Assembly (NCBI GenBank): GCA_025809375.1
Contig: CP099514.1
Coordinates: forward strand, 806,001 to 870,000
DNA length: 64,000 nucleotides
Source of the DNA: Bacillus zhangzhouensis
GTDB lineage: Bacteria; Bacillota; Bacilli; Bacillales; Bacillaceae
Reading direction: 5' to 3'
The notes below the pieces were generated by a model, which made no database searches, had not been told where the DNA came from, and saw only the letters and a program-made list of their open reading frames with translations. Below are positions 51,692-61,119 of the stretch, piece after piece. Both the position numbers and the translations under genes were made by a program. Numbering within the stretch: position 1 is the stretch's first letter; each line of letters opens with the position of its first letter.

Positions 51692-51713
51692 AGGCTTTTT
51701 TAGAAAAAAGACA
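51692..51713. repeat. Right 22-bp direct repeat flanking the element in yhaR
   Basis: Perfect second copy of 51495-51516; the reading frame through it restores the ancestral YhaR end. Confidence 0.9.
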
Positions 51714-51744
51714 ACCTTTCTTTCAAAAAGCATAAATAAACATG

Positions 51745-51768
51745 AGGCCGGCGAAAGCCGGCTTTTTT
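51745..51768 (+). terminator. Terminator of yhaR
   Basis: GCCGGC GAAA GCCGGC then T6. Confidence 0.88.
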
Positions 51769-51955
51769 AACGTTCAAATAAAAGCAGCTTTCCTGCGTGA
51801 TCAACGAGTCGATGAGTATGCTTTGTGTATTGCTGTTCCACTAAGCGGTGACGCCCTAATTCCTTTGCCTTATCGTCACTATCCGCTGTGATTTTTTCAT
51901 TTAATAAAGTCTCACCCGACCGGTCAAATACGGTTAAAAAGTATGTCTTTTCCAT
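51767..51955 (-). CDS. yhzD: YhzD-like small protein
   Basis: 62-residue soluble protein (MEKTYFLTVFDRSGE; EQQYTKHTHRLVDHAGKLLL) with alternating strands. Recognised as YhzD, function unknown. GGAAGGATG before the ATG. Confidence 0.78.
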   Translation of the reverse strand: MEKTYFLTVFDRSGETLLNEKITADSDDKAKELGRHRLVEQQYTKHTHRLVDHAGKLLLFER

Positions 51956-52126
51956 TCCCCATCATCCTTCCTTCTGTTTTTAATGTAATTAAACATGGAA
52001 TAAGACAAAACCTCTTTTTTAGCCCTTAAAAATATGTTTTTTAGAATGAAAGTGATAGAACGTGCATTCGTAAAAATGGCATGATAAAATATGGACAATG
52101 ACAGTATCGGACAAGGAGATAGACGT

Positions 52127-53341
52127 TTGACTAAGCTCACCTTTATTCATGCCGCAGATTTACATTTAGACAGTCCATTTGCAGGAATGTCGACTATACC
52201 TAATTCCATATTTAAGCGGCTCAAAGAAAGTACATTTCAAAGTGCTAAGACCATGTTTGATCTCGCCGTTGCGCGGGCAGTAGACTTTGTGCTGCTGAGC
52301 GGAGATTTATTTGATGAATCCAATCGCAGCCTGAAAGCACAGCTGTTTTTGAGAAATCAGTTTGTAAGACTGCAAACACACGGAATTGAAGTCTTTATTA
52401 TTTATGGGAATCATGATCATTTAGGAGGTGAATGGATACCGATTGAGTGGCCCGAGAATGTGCATGTCTTTTCGAGCAGTACACCAAGTGAGCACTCCTA
52501 TTATCGAGGGGAGGAGCTTGTCGCGAGTATTTATGGGTTTAGCTACAAAGAGCGTGCTGTCTATGAAAATATGACATCTCATTATGTCAGAACAACAGAT
52601 GCTGCTTATCACATTGCCATGCTTCACGGCACATTAGCCGGACAAGAAGGACATGATGCCTACGCCCCATTTCAGCTTCAGCAGCTCCTATCGCGGGATT
52701 TCGATTATTGGGCGCTCGGACATATACATAAAAGAGCCCTCCTGCATGAAGACCCATATATTATTTACCCTGGTAATGTGCAGGGCAGACATATCAAAGA
52801 AACAGGAGAAAAAGGCTGTTACTTGATTCACTTCTCCGAAGATTCTCAGACAGCGGAATTTATCAGCTGTGCAGATGTCATTTTTGAGACACTGGCCATA
52901 GACATCACAGAAACGGCTCATATGACGGATCTTGTCACACTTGTGGAAAGCAAAATCAATGAACTGAAAGAGGAAGGCATTCCTCATTTTGTCAGAATTG
53001 AATTGACAGGAGATGCGCCTCCTTACTTTGAGCGTACGCAGCTGGAGGTTCTGGAGGAACTGATGATTGTTTTTCATGAGCAGGAGGAAGATGAAGACGT
53101 GTTCGTTTGGGTGATGTCAATTGACTGCCGAACAAACGAGGAAGTGATCTATCCAGAAGATTCTTTTTTGAAGGAACTAACGGCAGAAATTGTACAGTTT
53201 GAGTCATATGAAGAGTTGCTTTCACCGATCAAACGTCATCCAATCTACAGGAAGTCAGGAAAAGCGTTCACCAAAGAGGATGAAGTGGATATAAAAGAAG
53301 AGGCACAAAGGCTGTTGACGGAACAGCTGAAGCAATTATGA
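52127..53341 (+). CDS. yhaO: SbcD-like DNA exonuclease subunit YhaO
   Basis: 404-residue calcineurin-like phosphoesterase of the Mre11/SbcD type. Metal motifs: HAADLHLDSPF, LLSGDLFDE, YGNHDH, MLHGTL, ALGHIHKR. Thought to act with YhaN in DNA repair. TTG at 52127 is preferred to ATG 52091 because AAGGAG lies 7 nt before it and the first strand TKLTFIHAADLH then starts properly. Confidence 0.88.
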   Translation: MTKLTFIHAADLHLDSPFAGMSTIPNSIFKRLKESTFQSAKTMFDLAVARAVDFVLLSGDLFDESNRSLKAQLFLRNQFVRLQTHGIEVFIIYGNHDHLGGEWIPIEWPENVHVFSSSTPSEHSYYRGEELVASIYGFSYKERAVYENMTSHYVRTTDAAYHIAMLHGTLAGQEGHDAYAPFQLQQLLSRDFDYWALGHIHKRALLHEDPYIIYPGNVQGRHIKETGEKGCYLIHFSEDSQTAEFISCADVIFETLAIDITETAHMTDLVTLVESKINELKEEGIPHFVRIELTGDAPPYFERTQLEVLEELMIVFHEQEEDEDVFVWVMSIDCRTNEEVIYPEDSFLKELTAEIVQFESYEELLSPIKRHPIYRKSGKAFTKEDEVDIKEEAQRLLTEQLKQL

Positions 53342-53354
53342 GAAAAGGAGAGGT

Positions 53355-56144
53355 ATGATGAAAATACGTTCACTCCATATAACGAATTTCGGGAAATTTT
53401 CAAACCGAACCTTTCACTTTTCTGATGACGGTTTTCAGCTGGTTTACGGCCTGAATGAATCGGGGAAAACGACATTGAAAGCGTTTATTGAGTCGATGTT
53501 ATTTGGTTTTTCAAAAAACAAAATGTACAAGCCGAAACAAGGATCTTTCTATGGCGGCTCCCTCACTTGCTTAGATAAGGAGTTAGGTGTTATTCACATT
53601 GAGAGATCGTCCGATCAAGGCGGTCAAGCACAGGTGTTTTTACCGAATGGTGAAGTGAAAGATGAAGCATTTCTACGGACTCTTTTAAAGGGAACGGATC
53701 GCAGATTATTCCAATCAATCTACTCATTTGATGTGTTTGGACTGCAAAATGTCCAAACCTTAAACGAAGATCAAATCGGTGAATTTCTCCTTTTCTCAAG
53801 TTTATTTGGCTCAGATGCGGCCTCCAAGATGGACAGCAGGCTGCTTAAACAGCAGGAGCAGCTGTTTAAACCAAATGGACGTAAACCGAAATTAAACCAG
53901 CAGCTTGATCGTATAAAAGAGCTGGCTGGCCAGCTGAAACAAGCTAGATTGGCAGAAGGCCGTTATACAGAAAAAAAACGGGAGCATTCTGAATTAATCG
54001 AGACTATCGCAGCACTTCAAAATGAAATGAAACAGACAGAAGCGCAGATTCAGCAGTTAACTGAACACATTCGACTTTATCCCATGATAGAGAAGAAGAT
54101 GGAGTTAAAAAAAGAATTAGCCCGTTATCCAGAACGAGTCAAGGGCTTTAGAGCTGAAACAGAGCATGAATTAGATAAATTAGAATCACACCTCCACCCG
54201 AAAAAGGCTCAAATGACTGCACTAAAGCAAAAATTAGATCATTTGCAAACCTTGCTGGCACAAGTTCAACCGCTTCATGACAAGGATACGTTACTGGAGA
54301 TGAAGCGCGTCGTTGATGAATCATCTGATGCGGAACGTGTCAAAAATCGCTTAGCTGAATGTAAAGCAGAACGTGATTCATTGAAGCAAAAAATGGACGA
54401 ATCCGCAGCGAAGCTGAAGTGGCAGCGTTCAGTCAAGCTCGATCAGGTTGACGACTCCCTTGAATTTGAGTGGGAATTAAAGGAGGCTGTCAGCCAATAC
54501 GTTCGTTTAATGGACAGAAAGGCACAGCTGGATGACCGATTTGATCATGCAAGACATGAGCTGGAAGAAGCGGAAACTGCTTTAAAAGGATTAAAGGAAC
54601 AGCAGGCTAAATCACACAGTACATTGGAAACTGGCGGAACAAGATCAAAAGAGAAACAGGTGCATTTCCGGGCATGGTTATTTCCTGTAATGGGAATGTT
54701 TGATGCTGGACTTCTGCTTGTCCTCTTCTTTTTAACAGAGTGGTGGGTCACTTTCTTATTTGTAGGATTTTCTGTTTTTGTCTTCTTTGCCATTTACCCA
54801 TTTTTGAAATCGACACAGATGAAACAGGGAAGCGGCGTTAGAACATTCGATTCCTTCCAAGTGCAGGTAGCTTCAGCTGAAGCGCTTGTGAGGCAGAAGG
54901 AGCTTTTGTACGAAAGAATCATCCGGCAATATGAAGACTGGGAGCAGGAGCTGGAACCTGTCCAGCAACAAGTAGAGGAAAAGAAAAAGCAGCTGGGCTT
55001 GTCCTCAGAGCTTTCTTTCCTAGTAGATGCCTTCCTTATTCTGAAGCAATTAAAAAGGGATACAGCGGGATATGAGGAGCTTAGCCGGGAAATAGAGGAG
55101 CTTGCCAGCCAGCAATTCAACTATGAGCACAGAGTGGAAGCGTTAAGCAGTTTTCTTCAACGAAAGGAAGGAACCATTCAAGAGAGCATCTCGGCCTTTC
55201 AAGAGATATTGAAAGATGAGGAGAAAAGAGAAAAAGAACGTCAGACATTGGATGTATCCATTCAACATGTGAAGCAGCAGCTCACGACGCTAGAAGGGGA
55301 AATTGCTTATTACGAAAAACAAATTAACGCGCTTTTTCATCAAGTAGAGGCAGAGTCCAAGGAAGATTACCAAATTCTTTCTCATCTATCAAAAGAATAT
55401 CGGGAACAGCTTTCCCATTTGCAGCAGCTAAATCAAGAGCTGCATAGAAGCGGCTGCTTTGATGAGGAAGAATCGATTGTTCGCAAAGGATTGCGTTTTC
55501 TCGAAGAAGAGTGTGCGGAAGCGAAGCAGCACCTGAATAAAGTACAATTGAATGCGGCGAATATGGAAAAACGTCTGGCAGAACGGGCAGTGGAAATCCG
55601 GCAAATAGAAGCTTCAGGTACGGTGTCTGATTTGACTCATCAGCTCTCAGCTGAGCAGGAGCATGCAAAGCACCTTGCGAAAAAATGGGCGGCGATTCAG
55701 CTTGTCCGCTCCGTCATTCGAGAAAAATTGAATGAGCATAAAGAAACAAGGCTGCCAGCACTGCTAGAAACAGCTTCTCGCTTTATTCAGCCGTTAACGA
55801 ATGATCGATATGAAGCCATTTTATTTTCATCTGAGGATGACCAGCTGATAGTGAAAAGAGTGGATGGACGAATATTACGCCCAGATGAGCTCTCACAGGC
55901 AACATGTGAACAAATCTATCTGTCGATACGTTTTGCACTCGCCTTGTCTCATCAGCAGGCATGTCAGCTTCCGTTTATGATGGATGACAGCTTCGTTCAT
56001 TTTGATCATGTTCGTTTAGGAAGAGTGCTGGAATTAATGAATGAATTCACGCGTTTTGAAACACAGCTGTTTTATTTCACCTGTCATCAGCATATGACGC
56101 AGGCAGCAGAAGATGGACAGATGACGAGTTTAGTAGTTGAATAA
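53355..56144 (+). CDS. yhaN: SbcC/Rad50-like ATPase YhaN with a membrane hairpin
   Basis: 929 residues: N-terminal ATPase lobe with Walker A YGLNESGKTTLKAF (about 34-47); long coiled coils (about 180-425 and 500-800); between them two adjacent membrane helices (about 435-480) where SbcC would have its zinc hook; C-terminal lobe with LSQATCEQIYLSIRFALAL and Walker B FMMDDSFVHFD. Partner of YhaO, 13 nt upstream. The membrane hairpin suggests a membrane-bound nuclease complex. AAAAGGAG before the double ATG. Confidence 0.88.
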   Translation: MMKIRSLHITNFGKFSNRTFHFSDDGFQLVYGLNESGKTTLKAFIESMLFGFSKNKMYKPKQGSFYGGSLTCLDKELGVIHIERSSDQGGQAQVFLPNGEVKDEAFLRTLLKGTDRRLFQSIYSFDVFGLQNVQTLNEDQIGEFLLFSSLFGSDAASKMDSRLLKQQEQLFKPNGRKPKLNQQLDRIKELAGQLKQARLAEGRYTEKKREHSELIETIAALQNEMKQTEAQIQQLTEHIRLYPMIEKKMELKKELARYPERVKGFRAETEHELDKLESHLHPKKAQMTALKQKLDHLQTLLAQVQPLHDKDTLLEMKRVVDESSDAERVKNRLAECKAERDSLKQKMDESAAKLKWQRSVKLDQVDDSLEFEWELKEAVSQYVRLMDRKAQLDDRFDHARHELEEAETALKGLKEQQAKSHSTLETGGTRSKEKQVHFRAWLFPVMGMFDAGLLLVLFFLTEWWVTFLFVGFSVFVFFAIYPFLKSTQMKQGSGVRTFDSFQVQVASAEALVRQKELLYERIIRQYEDWEQELEPVQQQVEEKKKQLGLSSELSFLVDAFLILKQLKRDTAGYEELSREIEELASQQFNYEHRVEALSSFLQRKEGTIQESISAFQEILKDEEKREKERQTLDVSIQHVKQQLTTLEGEIAYYEKQINALFHQVEAESKEDYQILSHLSKEYREQLSHLQQLNQELHRSGCFDEEESIVRKGLRFLEEECAEAKQHLNKVQLNAANMEKRLAERAVEIRQIEASGTVSDLTHQLSAEQEHAKHLAKKWAAIQLVRSVIREKLNEHKETRLPALLETASRFIQPLTNDRYEAILFSSEDDQLIVKRVDGRILRPDELSQATCEQIYLSIRFALALSHQQACQLPFMMDDSFVHFDHVRLGRVLELMNEFTRFETQLFYFTCHQHMTQAAEDGQMTSLVVE

Positions 56145-56206
56145 TTGACAAATAATGACTTATGTTATACTTATATGAGCAGAAACATGGAAGGAGCTTT
56201 TATTGA

Positions 56207-57154
56207 ATGGCTAAAGGGATCATGACCTATGATGTCGGCGAACAAGTTGACCTGCATTTATTAATTAAATCATCTACTAAAGGGATTGCAAGTAATGGCA
56301 AACCATTTTTAACGCTCATTCTTCAAGATCAAAGTGGAGATATTGAGGCGAAACTATGGGATGCAAAGCAGAATGATGAACTCACCTATGGCCCGCAAAC
56401 CATCGTGAAAGTAGTAGGCGACATTCATCATTATCGCGGGAGGAATCAGCTGAAGCTTAGGAATATACGCCCTGTTGCTGAAAGCGAGCAAATTCGAATT
56501 GATGACTTTCTCGAAACAGCTCCTATTCCAAAACACGATATGATGGATACGATTATGCAATATATCTTTGATATGAAAAACCCTAATATTCAGCGTGTTA
56601 CAAGGCATTTGCTGAAGAAATATGGACAGGAATTTGCTGATTATCCAGCAGCGACAAAAAATCATCACGAATTTGTCTCTGGACTTGCCTATCACGTCGT
56701 GTCCATGCTGCATTTAGCAAAATCCATTGTTGACCTATATCCATCACTAGATCGAGATCTTTTATATTCAGGCATCATTCTTCATGATTTAGGGAAAGTC
56801 AAAGAGCTTTCGGGTCCAGTCTCCACCACATATACAGTGGAAGGGAATTTAATTGGCCACATTTCCATTATGGTGACAGAAATTGCGAAAGCTGCGGAAG
56901 AGCTCAGCATTGATTCAGAGGAAATTTTGATTTTACAGCATTTAGTCCTGAGTCATCATGGAAAAGGAGAGTGGGGCAGCCCGAAACCACCAATGGTGAA
57001 AGAAGCTGAAATTCTCCACTATATTGATAATTTAGATGCGAAAATGAACATGATGGATCGTGCGCTTGAGCATGTGAAACCAGGAGAATATACAGAACGT
57101 ATTTTTGCACTTGAGAATCGTTCGTTTTATAAACCAACCTTCCATCACGAATAA
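56207..57154 (+). CDS. yhaM: 3'-5' exoribonuclease YhaM
   Basis: 315 residues: N-terminal OB fold (about 1-95, [20 protein letters not shown]) and an HD domain (about 150-280; [24 protein letters not shown] with the HD pair, [15 protein letters not shown]). Degrades RNA, also single-stranded DNA. Follows yhaN by 62 nt with AAGGAG before the ATG. Own terminator. Confidence 0.92.
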   Translation: MAKGIMTYDVGEQVDLHLLIKSSTKGIASNGKPFLTLILQDQSGDIEAKLWDAKQNDELTYGPQTIVKVVGDIHHYRGRNQLKLRNIRPVAESEQIRIDDFLETAPIPKHDMMDTIMQYIFDMKNPNIQRVTRHLLKKYGQEFADYPAATKNHHEFVSGLAYHVVSMLHLAKSIVDLYPSLDRDLLYSGIILHDLGKVKELSGPVSTTYTVEGNLIGHISIMVTEIAKAAEELSIDSEEILILQHLVLSHHGKGEWGSPKPPMVKEAEILHYIDNLDAKMNMMDRALEHVKPGEYTERIFALENRSFYKPTFHHE

Positions 57155-57161
57155 TCATGTC

Positions 57162-57190
57162 AAAACGTCCGTTTATGCGGGCGTTTTTTT
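57162..57190 (+). terminator. Terminator of yhaM
   Basis: AAACG.CCG / CGGGCGTTT then T7. Confidence 0.82.
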
Positions 57191-57270
57191 CATAACTTGT
57201 CTTCTTTTCGCATAAGCATGTAACACAAAGGAAGAGAGGAATGTCCTTAAGAAAAGGAGGCGATGAAAAA

Positions 57271-57501
57271 ATGTTGTTTTTTCCGTGGTGGGTGTATGCA
57301 TGTATGATTGGCATTATTTTCTGTGCGTATAAATTAATGACAACAGCCAAAGAGGAGCAAGAAATTGATCAATCCTTTATTGAAAAGGAGGGAGAAATTT
57401 TTATTGAGCGTATGGAACAGGAAAGAGAGCGCAGACGTCAGGATCAGCAGGTGAAAAGATCACAGGAAACTGCGGCACATGAAGATCATTCGATTGCTTA
57501 A
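57271..57501 (+). CDS. yhaL: Sporulation protein YhaL
   Basis: 76 residues: one N-terminal membrane helix (MLFFPWWVYACMIGIIFCAY) and a charged helical tail (EKEGEIFIERMEQERERR). YhaL is expressed in sporulation; mechanism unknown. ATG 57271 is chosen over 57241 because homologues start at MLFFPWW and AAAGGAGG lies 10 nt before it. Confidence 0.8.
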   Translation: MLFFPWWVYACMIGIIFCAYKLMTTAKEEQEIDQSFIEKEGEIFIERMEQERERRRQDQQVKRSQETAAHEDHSIA

Positions 57502-57513
57502 TCTAGACATACA

Positions 57514-57550
57514 AAACCCCCTCTGCATGATTATGGCAGAGGGGGTCTTT
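57514..57550. terminator. Bidirectional terminator between yhaL and prsA
   Basis: ACCCCCTCTGC / GCAGAGGGGGT around an 9-nt loop, T/A runs on both sides. Confidence 0.9.
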
Positions 57551-57554
57551 GTAA

Positions 57555-58430
57555 TTACTGTTTTTGCTGCGTTTGTGTGGGTTGTTGAGACTTTTCTTTG
57601 AACGTGTTTTCAAGCTCTTTATCTTTTACTTTCACATCGGCATCTTTCACCAATTTGTTTAAGATGGTTTGAATTTCATTTGTGTCAGCTTGTTTTTGAT
57701 CAAGCAGTTCTTTTTTCAAGTCTGCTTTCATGTCATCGTATTTACCGCGTTCTTCGGTCTTTTTAATGATATGATAGCCAAATTGTGATTTTACTGGTTT
57801 GCTGATTTCATTTACTTTTAGTTTGAAGGCAGCTTTACTGAAGTTTTTATCCATTTGACCATCTTTTGCGAACCAGCCTACATCGCCGCCTTGTGCTGCT
57901 GAAGACGTGTCAGTTGAATATTCAGAAACAAGGTCATTCCATTTTTCGCCTTTGTCTAACTTCTTTTCCACTTCTTCAGCTGTTTTTTTATCAGCTACTA
58001 AAATATGGCTTGCGCGGATTTTCCCTTTAAGGTCATCGTAATATGCTTTTACTTCTTTATCAGTGATTTTGATGTTAGCTTTGGCAGCCTTTTGAGTCAG
58101 TAGCTCATATTTCACTTGATCTTTGATGTAATCTTTACCGAATTCATCTTGAAGCTGTTTTAAACGATCTTCACCAATTGTCTTTTTATATTCTTCCAAT
58201 TTCTTATCGATTTCTTTATCGGATACTTTGTATTTGTCGGCAAGAACTTTTTGCTGAACAAGTAGGTTTAGGGCATCTCCACCTGCCTGTTTCTTAAGAG
58301 TTGTATAAAGTTCTCCTTTTGTGATATCTCCTGATTTTGTTGTGGCGATCACATCTTTATCACCGCTACTGCATGCGCCAAGAGTTAAAACACTTACTGC
58401 TGTTACAGCTGCTAAAGCCATTTTTTTCAT
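57555..58430 (-). CDS. prsA: Foldase lipoprotein PrsA (peptidyl-prolyl isomerase)
   Basis: 291 residues. Lipoprotein signal with lipobox LGAC (Cys20), NC foldase domain, central parvulin/PpiC domain (about 130-230: IRASHILVADKKTAEEV, GDVGWFAKDGQM, VKSQFGYHIIK), Lys- and Gln-rich tail. Helps exported proteins fold at the outer face of the membrane and is essential in B. subtilis. Known to be affected by ScoC in related species; nothing in the promoter proves this here. Confidence 0.94.
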   Translation of the reverse strand: MKKMALAAVTAVSVLTLGACSSGDKDVIATTKSGDITKGELYTTLKKQAGGDALNLLVQQKVLADKYKVSDKEIDKKLEEYKKTIGEDRLKQLQDEFGKDYIKDQVKYELLTQKAAKANIKITDKEVKAYYDDLKGKIRASHILVADKKTAEEVEKKLDKGEKWNDLVSEYSTDTSSAAQGGDVGWFAKDGQMDKNFSKAAFKLKVNEISKPVKSQFGYHIIKKTEERGKYDDMKADLKKELLDQKQADTNEIQTILNKLVKDADVKVKDKELENTFKEKSQQPTQTQQKQ

Positions 58431-58591
58431 TCAAAAAACACTCCTAATCTTTCCAATTTATTTATCATTGCTTGTATCATAACATATTGTGACACGCTGT
58501 AAAAAGAAATGCAAATGGGAGGGCATTCGTCTAGTCAAAAATTTGCCAACGACATACACATATAGTGATCACAAAAAGGAGGCTGAATTAT

Positions 58592-58678
58592 ATGGGAGCA
58601 GGATATTCTAATGGGTTTGCTTTATTGGTCGTGCTATTCATTTTGCTGATCATCGTTGGTGCAGCATATCTTTACTAA
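58592..58678 (+). CDS. sscA: SscA/YjcZ-family micro-protein
   Basis: 28-residue protein: MGAGYSNGFALLVV then a hydrophobic helix ending AAYLY. YjcZ-family; SscA of B. subtilis (YhzE) at this place is a small spore-coat assembly protein. AAAAGGAGG before the ATG; hairpin follows. Confidence 0.82.
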   Translation: MGAGYSNGFALLVVLFILLIIVGAAYLY

Positions 58679-58693
58679 TTAAATCGCTGTAAC

Positions 58694-58736
58694 AGAAAGG
58701 AGCCGTCCTGCCATGCGTGCGGGGCGGTTCTTTTTT
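58694..58736 (+). terminator. Terminator of sscA
   Basis: GAGCCGTCC.GC / GC.GGGGCGGTTC then T6. Confidence 0.7.
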
Positions 58737-58824
58737 CAAACGATGACAGGTGCCTAAACGTTTTTTATGTTTCTGCATACACTGAGCTTAGAACAGAGGA
58801 AGAACTGGCGGGAGGTGTTTTTAC

Positions 58825-58914
58825 ATGGGAGGAGAAGTCTTCGCTGGCGGTTTTGCACTAGTCGTCGTGTTATTCATTTTATTGATTATTATCGGTGCAT
58901 CTTGGATTTACTAA
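58825..58914 (+). CDS. Second SscA/YjcZ-family micro-protein
   Basis: 29 residues, MGGEVFAGGFALVVV then the same hydrophobic core ending GASWIY. Tandem paralogue of the preceding gene, with its own GGGAGGTG site and its own terminator, so separately expressed. B. subtilis has a single copy at this place as far as I recall. Confidence 0.78.
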   Translation: MGGEVFAGGFALVVVLFILLIIIGASWIY

Positions 58915-58928
58915 TGAATCCATATACA

Positions 58929-58960
58929 CAAAAAGCTGCCCTCTAACTGGCAGCTTTTGC
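58929..58960 (+). terminator. Terminator of the second micro-protein gene
   Basis: AAAAGCTGCC / GGCAGCTTTT. Confidence 0.85.
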
Positions 58961-58967
58961 TTTGATC

Positions 58968-59153
58968 TTAAATAGATATGGTAATTTCAACAAATGATGA
59001 GATCAGTAAGATCAGTATCGATACATTGATAAAGCGAAACACCTTATCTTGCCGTTCTTCAGGAATCTCTCTGACAAGGCATAATGTATTAGTAAGCCTG
59101 TTTATTGAATACACAATAAACGCGGCAAAGATGATGAAGTAAAATAAAACTAT
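58968..59153 (-). CDS. Small membrane protein, apparent AUA start
   Basis: The frame encodes 61 residues with two hydrophobic segments (IVLFYFIIFAAFIVYSI; FINVSILILLISSFVEITI) joined by a charged loop (RLTNTLCLVREIPEERQDK), the look of a real gene. GAGGGGGG lies 7 nt before an ATA codon, and no ATG, GTG or TTG occurs in frame between the upstream stop and that point. Either AUA is used or the start was lost by mutation. Position between sscA and yhaJ suggests YhzF/YhaK, not proven. Confidence 0.5.
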   Translation of the reverse strand: MVLFYFIIFAAFIVYSINRLTNTLCLVREIPEERQDKVFRFINVSILILLISSFVEITISI

Positions 59154-59235
59154 CGGAGATCCCCCCTCTCTATGCTATTCCCATACTACATTACCAAATT
59201 TTTTATAAAAAAGATATAAGTTGGCTATAAAAACC

Positions 59236-59757
59236 TCATGATGAGGAAGTTTGGTCAACTAAAATATCAAACTCGTCTTGCGCTTGATCGATGATGCAGG
59301 ATTTAGGTGCTTTGAGCAGCTTCCATGCAAATAAAAAGTCAGGCAAACAATAGCCTGCGTGTATACTTGCGATGATGATAAAATAATGTGCGTACATAGG
59401 AAACACCACCCCTAACACAAAGTAAACCGGTGAGATGACACAAAATGGGCTGAGAAGTGAAAAAAGCATCACTTTCTTAGGCACGCGCTGCCAGCAATTT
59501 CGTTTCATGAATAGCGTCATTTTTTTCTTGTTTTTCATCACTGGGATCAAATGAACCACACGGTGGACAAGCAATGTCACAAGTAAGAGCACAGCAAAAA
59601 GCGGTGCGTTATGGCTGCTTAGCCTCGTTTCAGGATGAGTCAGTTGAAAACATAAAAATGCCATAATGAAAAAAAAGATAGCAAGACTTATGGCTGAAAT
59701 CATCATTCTCGTATAACCATAATCCTTTTCAAGATTAATGGTCTTCCAACAATTCAT
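59236..59757 (-). CDS. yhaJ: YhaJ-like DUF3267 membrane protein
   Basis: 173 residues with four predicted membrane helices and the DUF3267 pattern: LVHRVVHLIPVM (His-x3-His) and FIIIASIHAGYCLPDFLFAW. Function unknown. The second in-frame ATG (59757) is chosen because GGAAGG overlaps spacing for the first (59763). Confidence 0.78.
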   Translation of the reverse strand: MNCWKTINLEKDYGYTRMMISAISLAIFFFIMAFLCFQLTHPETRLSSHNAPLFAVLLLVTLLVHRVVHLIPVMKNKKKMTLFMKRNCWQRVPKKVMLFSLLSPFCVISPVYFVLGVVFPMYAHYFIIIASIHAGYCLPDFLFAWKLLKAPKSCIIDQAQDEFDILVDQTSSS

Positions 59758-59988
59758 TTTCATCCTTCCAATCTAAAAATCGAATTGAATATCTCAAGAT
59801 AATTTACTCTTCCTGAGGATAAAAATCAATGGTTTTGATGAAAAAAAATAAAATGCTGCCTTCATATGGAATAAAGAGAGGAAACTTTGGATTTTTCAAG
59901 AAAAAAGAACAGAAGGGGGAGGTTCGTCTCTTTCGTCAATGAGTAATTTCGGCTAAAATAGAAGGACTAAGAGAAAGAGGGAACGTAC

Positions 59989-60333
59989 ATGAGTATTGAG
60001 GATCGAATGAGCCAGCTTGAATATTATATGGAACTTTTATTGACGGTAACCGATATGAGCCGTTATCCATATTATGCGTTATTGATCAGGCAGCGTGTAT
60101 CGAAAGAAGAGGCGGAGGAAATTGAGCGTATTTGTGCTGAGCTATCAGAGGAAATGGATAAGCAAAAAGCACAAGGCTACGTCATGTTTGACGAGCTCCT
60201 TGCGCTCTTTGCGGGACAGTTAATTGAAAAGCTGGATGTTCATGAGACGATATTTGCTTTGCATGATCAAGGGCTCTTTCAGCCGCTAATGAATGAATTT
60301 ATAAAAATCATTAAACAATTTGATTTGTTTTAG
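59989..60333 (+). CDS. yhaI: YhaI-like DUF1878 protein
   Basis: 114-residue helical soluble protein ([35 protein letters not shown]). Recognised as YhaI; function unknown. GAGGGAACGT before the ATG. Its 3' end overlaps the convergent scoC by 23 bp. Confidence 0.8.
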   Translation: MSIEDRMSQLEYYMELLLTVTDMSRYPYYALLIRQRVSKEEAEEIERICAELSEEMDKQKAQGYVMFDELLALFAGQLIEKLDVHETIFALHDQGLFQPLMNEFIKIIKQFDLF

Positions 60334-60940
60334 CTTCTTTTTCTGCTGCTTCAGCTGAGTTTTCAAGTTCCTCAGTCTTTTTCGTGACTTTTCCCCGCTC
60401 ATTCAAAAAGTCCTTCTCAATGTTTGAAAACGATTTCTCAAAAATCTCCATGAAATCCTCACCATAAATGTTTCGGATGATACACATCATTTCTAAAATC
60501 TCAGGGAACTTTCCGTAAATGTCATGAAGCGGCTGTGCGCCTTTCACAATACCAGTTCGGGCCGGGTCATAATCTTCGAGTAGTTTATGGAATGTCTCTT
60601 CGCCTTTTGGCGTTAGCTCAATATACGTATTGCGTTTATCGTTTAACTTTTTAGAAAATTTTAAAAATCCTCGTTCCTCCAGTTTCTTGGAGAAGTTAAA
60701 CGCCGTTGATACATGCATGACGCCAAACTTTGCAATTTCTGATATTGAAGCTCCTTTTAATTGATACGCAATCCACAAAATATGATGTTCATTGATATTT
60801 AGGTTATACGGTTTGATCCACTGCTGCCAGTCCTTTTCAATGGATTTCCAAAGAGCTTTGCTCAATTGGGCCATTCTTTGACTGAATAAAAGTGCTTCTT
60901 TTACATCGAAAGGCTGTTCCGAATGATTCATCCATTTCAC
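60311..60940 (-). CDS. scoC: Transition-state regulator ScoC (Hpr), MarR family
   Basis: 209 residues: MarR winged helix (about 45-130; [42 protein letters not shown]) and a ScoC-specific C-terminus with a Lys/Glu-rich tail. Represses exoprotease and peptide-transport genes. Position beside yhaI and yhaH as in B. subtilis. Confidence 0.93.
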   Translation of the reverse strand: MKWMNHSEQPFDVKEALLFSQRMAQLSKALWKSIEKDWQQWIKPYNLNINEHHILWIAYQLKGASISEIAKFGVMHVSTAFNFSKKLEERGFLKFSKKLNDKRNTYIELTPKGEETFHKLLEDYDPARTGIVKGAQPLHDIYGKFPEILEMMCIIRNIYGEDFMEIFEKSFSNIEKDFLNERGKVTKKTEELENSAEAAEKEAKTNQIV

Positions 60941-61059
60941 CTACTTCTCTTTTTCTTGTAATTCTATTATGCCAATAAAATAAAGATTAATAAAGCTGAA
61001 AATTCAAGAATTTTTTCATGTCATGAAAAACATTGACAAAATAGCCTTTTTTCAACAAA

Positions 61060-61094
61060 AAAAAGTGCGGGATACGCACCCCGCACACTTTTGT
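61060..61094 (-). terminator. Terminator of yhaH
   Basis: GTGCGGG / CCCGCAC, flanked by A/T runs. Confidence 0.8.
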
Positions 61095-61119
61095 AAACGA
61101 ATATTTTTTTGTGAGTATA

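Noticed and set aside
52127..56144. yhaO-yhaN as an anti-phage nuclease-ATPase defence pair
   Set aside because: The pair is conserved core sequence at the same place in B. subtilis, with no transfer signs and no other defence genes nearby.
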